A DNA stretch of 64,000 bases from JANQHS01 sp965227315. Its GTDB lineage: Bacteria; Bacteroidota; Bacteroidia; Cytophagales; CCMP332. The position numbers were made by a program, and so were the translations under genes. A model generated the notes under the pieces. The model searched no databases. It was not told the DNA's origin and saw only the letters and a list, made by a program, of their open reading frames with translations. Shown piece by piece: positions 61,676 to 64,000 of this stretch (position 1 is its first letter; the number at the start of each line of letters is the position of its first letter). The stretch lies in contig OZ245737.1 in the NCBI GenBank assembly GCA_965227315.1, positions 558,001 to 622,000 on the forward strand, written 5' to 3'.

Positions 61676-62869
61676 TTGAAATTCCCAAAAATAGACCTGC
61701 AGAACTACTATTACGAACTTCCCGAAGAGTTTATTGCCCAGGAGCCAAGTGAGAACCGTATCGATTCCCGACTGCTGGTCTACCGGAGATCGGAAATAGA
61801 CCATTCAAAGTTCAGTAAGCTACCCGAATATCTGCAAAAAGATGATCTGCTCGTACTCAATGCGACCAAAGTCGTCAACGCCAGGCTGTTTTTTAAAAGA
61901 GACACCGGTGCGAGGATCGAGGTCCTGCTGATCAATCCCATCCTGCCTTCCCATGATCCCTTTATCACTTTGCAAGCCCAGAATTCCTGCGTTTGGAAAT
62001 GCATAGTTGGAAACAAGAAAAAATGGAAGCAAGACGAAATTCTGAGCCTTAAAGAGGGCGCGATCCAATTAAGGGTTACATGGGACAATAAGGAACTCGA
62101 TAAAGTAAAATTTGAATGGACCGGCAATGAAAATTTTGGACAGATCGTTTCCTTGTTCGGGAAAATTCCTCTTCCACCCTACCTCCAAAAGGACCCGGAT
62201 GAAAAGGACAAACGGCGCTACCAAACCGTTTATGCCAGATCTCCGGGCGCAGTCGCTGCCCCTACCGCCGGCCTTCATTTCAACGAAAAGATCCTTCAAG
62301 ATATCGAGGACAAGGGCGTCAGATCTGCAGAGTTGGTTCTTCACGTGGGAGGAGGAACCTTCGCACCGATCAAATCGGATGATCCTGCCGATCACGACAT
62401 GCATCATGAATATTTCGAGGTCACCCGAGATTTTGTCGAGAACCTGATCCATCATCTTGACAACAGGATCATTCCCGTCGGCACCACCTCTTTAAGGGTA
62501 TTGGAAAGCCTGTACTGGATAGGAGCCCTCGGGCCGGAATTGGGATTCGATCTCAACATCCATGCACATCTTCCCTACGAATATTCCAATATCCGTACTT
62601 CACCCAAAAAAGCCCTCGAAAACCTGATAAGCCATATGGCCGAAAATGATCTGGATGTCTTCAGTTCAGAAACCGGGATCTTCATAGTCCCGGGGTTCGA
62701 ATTCCGGTATTGCAAGGGCCTGATCACTAACTTTCATCTCCCCGGAACCACGCTGATACTACTCGTTGCAGCTCTTGTTGGAGATGATTGGAAAAAAATA
62801 TACGAATCAGCCAAGACTGAGGGTTATCGCTTTTTGAGTTATGGTGATAGCTCTCTATTATTGACCTGA
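61676..62869 (+). CDS. queA: S-adenosylmethionine:tRNA ribosyltransferase-isomerase
   Basis: A ~397-residue QueA, which transfers the ribosyl group of SAM to 7-deazaguanine in tRNA in the second-last step of queuosine synthesis. Motifs: YYELPEEFIAQEP, LLVLNATKVVNARLFF, KIPLPPYLQK, YQTVYARSPGAVAAPTAGLHF, LHVGGGTFAPIKSD and FITNFHLPG-like ITNFHLPGTTLILLVAAL. TTG at 61676 (MKFPKIDLQNYYY) gives the usual N-terminus; another TTG at 61631 would add 15 residues. It is followed by the serine-pathway fusion after 7 bases, so both may be one transcript. QueE is at 57 kb. Confidence 0.95.
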   Translation: MKFPKIDLQNYYYELPEEFIAQEPSENRIDSRLLVYRRSEIDHSKFSKLPEYLQKDDLLVLNATKVVNARLFFKRDTGARIEVLLINPILPSHDPFITLQAQNSCVWKCIVGNKKKWKQDEILSLKEGAIQLRVTWDNKELDKVKFEWTGNENFGQIVSLFGKIPLPPYLQKDPDEKDKRRYQTVYARSPGAVAAPTAGLHFNEKILQDIEDKGVRSAELVLHVGGGTFAPIKSDDPADHDMHHEYFEVTRDFVENLIHHLDNRIIPVGTTSLRVLESLYWIGALGPELGFDLNIHAHLPYEYSNIRTSPKKALENLISHMAENDLDVFSSETGIFIVPGFEFRYCKGLITNFHLPGTTLILLVAALVGDDWKKIYESAKTEGYRFLSYGDSSLLLT

Positions 62870-62876
62870 GAGCTGC

Positions 62877-64000
62877 ATGAAACCCTATATCATCATCGAT
62901 TTTGATTCCACCTTCACCAAGGTGGAAGGCCTTGACCTGCTGGCAGAAATATCCCTCAAGGGAAGAGCCGATCGTGCTGAAAAAGTCAAAAGGATACGGG
63001 AGATCACAAACCTGGGAATGGAGGGAAAGATCAAATTCAAAAAATCCCTCGAAGAGAGGTTAAAACTGCTCGAAGCCAAGAGGGAGGACATCGATGTTCT
63101 GGTCAAAAGGCTGGAAAAAAAGATATCGAGCTCATTCAAAAGGAATGAGGCCTTTTTTCAGGAATACGGCAACCAGATACTGATCATCTCCAGTGGTTTC
63201 AAAGAGTTCATCCAACCCATAGTTGAGCCCTTCGGGATTCCCACGAGAAACATTTACGCAAACGAATTCACCTACGATTCACAGGGAAGGATCACCGGGT
63301 TTGACAAGAGAAGAATTCTGGCCAGCAACAACGGAAAGGTAAAGCAGATCAAAGCCCTTGAGCTCAAGGGTCCGGTTTACGTGATCGGAGACGGATACAC
63401 AGATTACGAGATCAAGGAATCCGGGCTGGCCGATAAGTTCTATGCCTTCACAGAGAATGTGAAGCGCACTTCCGTGACCGATGTAGCAGACCATATCACT
63501 CCTTCGCTTGATGAGTTCCTGTACAAGCATAAGCTTCCTATGGCTATCTCATACCCCAAAAGCAGGATCAAGGTTCTCGTATTGGAGAATATTCACAATG
63601 AGGCCATCAAAATATTTAAGGAGGAAGGTTATCAGGTAGAGAGGGTCAATCGGGCATTGGAAGAAAGCGAACTCATCAAGAAAATTGAAGATGTCAGCAT
63701 TCTCTGTATTCGATCAAAAACCCAGGTCAGCAGAAGCGTCCTCGAAGCTGGCAATAAGCTTCATGCCATAGGTGCTTTTTGTATCGGAACAAATCAGATC
63801 GACCTGCACTCAGCCATGGACCAGGGCGTGGCAGTGTACAATGCCCCCTATAGCAACACCCGATCGGTTGTGGAGTTGGCGATTGCCCAGATCATCATGT
63901 TGATGAGACGGATCCCTGAAAGGATGAGAGCCATGGACCAGGGGGAGTGGAGAAAATCAGCGGAAAAAAGCAATGAAGTTCGGGGCAAGGTTCTTGGCAT
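62877..64000 (+). CDS. Phosphoserine phosphatase-phosphoglycerate dehydrogenase fusion, N-terminal part
   Basis: The frame stays open to the end of the window (374 codons visible). Residues 1-~215 form an HAD phosphatase like SerB: catalytic DFDSTFTK near the N-terminus, LIISSGF (motif 2) and YVIGDGYTDYEI (motif 3). From ~225 begins a D-3-phosphoglycerate dehydrogenase like SerA: IKVLVLENIHNEA, LHAIGAFCIGTNQIDLHSA, VYNAPYSNTRSVVELAIAQ and the start of the NAD-binding fold (GKVLG). The two are the first and last steps of serine synthesis from 3-phosphoglycerate. Such fusions are known in Bacteroidota. Completion beyond 64000 is expected. Confidence 0.92.
   Translation, partial: MKPYIIIDFDSTFTKVEGLDLLAEISLKGRADRAEKVKRIREITNLGMEGKIKFKKSLEERLKLLEAKREDIDVLVKRLEKKISSSFKRNEAFFQEYGNQILIISSGFKEFIQPIVEPFGIPTRNIYANEFTYDSQGRITGFDKRRILASNNGKVKQIKALELKGPVYVIGDGYTDYEIKESGLADKFYAFTENVKRTSVTDVADHITPSLDEFLYKHKLPMAISYPKSRIKVLVLENIHNEAIKIFKEEGYQVERVNRALEESELIKKIEDVSILCIRSKTQVSRSVLEAGNKLHAIGAFCIGTNQIDLHSAMDQGVAVYNAPYSNTRSVVELAIAQIIMLMRRIPERMRAMDQGEWRKSAEKSNEVRGKVLG

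Overview
The window looks like chromosomal DNA from a Bacteroidota species, class Cytophagia or Flavobacteriia. It shows type IX secretion (T9SS) sorting domains, PorP/SprF and PorE-like proteins, a GSCFA protein, TonB-dependent B12 uptake with a BtuG-like surface lipoprotein, a phosphoserine phosphatase/phosphoglycerate dehydrogenase fusion, and promoters of the TTTG-N(16-20)-TAnnTTTG type. GC content looks moderate. I could not settle the family or genus from the sequence alone.

Layout. 1-0.8 kb: the 5' part of a DUF5916/CBM9-like secreted protein. 0.85-18.1 kb: a minus-strand operon with a 5,042-residue adhesin made of about 48 tandem ~88-residue repeats, followed by a 695-residue partner; both end in type B T9SS sorting domains. 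18.1-21.4 kb: three PorP/SprF-family outer-membrane proteins, divergent from the adhesin. 21.4-26.7 kb: purB, two small secreted proteins, a lone MacB-type permease, and a conserved secreted protein often mislabelled asparagine synthetase B. 26.7-30 kb: a cobalamin riboswitch controlling btuB and a BtuG-like lipoprotein. 30-35.1 kb: mutS2, a Cys/Met-metabolism PLP enzyme, a voltage-gated K+ channel-like protein and a DUF3332 lipoprotein. 35.2-40.3 kb: a tightly packed five-gene Lol-like operon (LolA-like carrier, two FtsX-type permeases, an ATPase and an outer-membrane barrel). 40.3-45 kb: small membrane protein, SDR, tag, an rRNA/tRNA methyltransferase, two secreted proteins, YjdI/OsmC. 44.8-45.7 kb: tRNA-Leu(CAG) preceded by a structured element that looks like a split tRNA-Leu 5' half, then a PAP2 phosphatase whose N-terminus lacks an in-frame start. 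45.7-49.2 kb: a translationally coupled operon (thioredoxin, YggS, DUF423, DUF4296) divergent from rpsF-rpsR-rplI. 49.2-64 kb: GSCFA, OmpA/PD40, YfiR, DUF2911, YheT-like hydrolase, a folD-queE-PorE-like operon, an AT-hook/HARE-type DNA-binding protein, an M48 protease, a coiled-coil membrane protein, queA, and the start of the serine-pathway fusion.

How the genes fit together. The adhesin, its type B partner and the PorP/SprF proteins form a plausible surface export and attachment module, and PorE-like OmpA proteins elsewhere in the window would anchor such machinery to peptidoglycan. The btuB-btuG unit is a riboswitch-controlled vitamin B12 importer. The Lol-like operon has every part needed to move a lipid or lipoprotein from inner to outer membrane and is the best candidate for an uncharacterised system. 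Most of the rest is housekeeping. No insertion sequences, prophage, CRISPR array or rRNA genes were seen, and no intergenic stretch exceeds about 300 bases.
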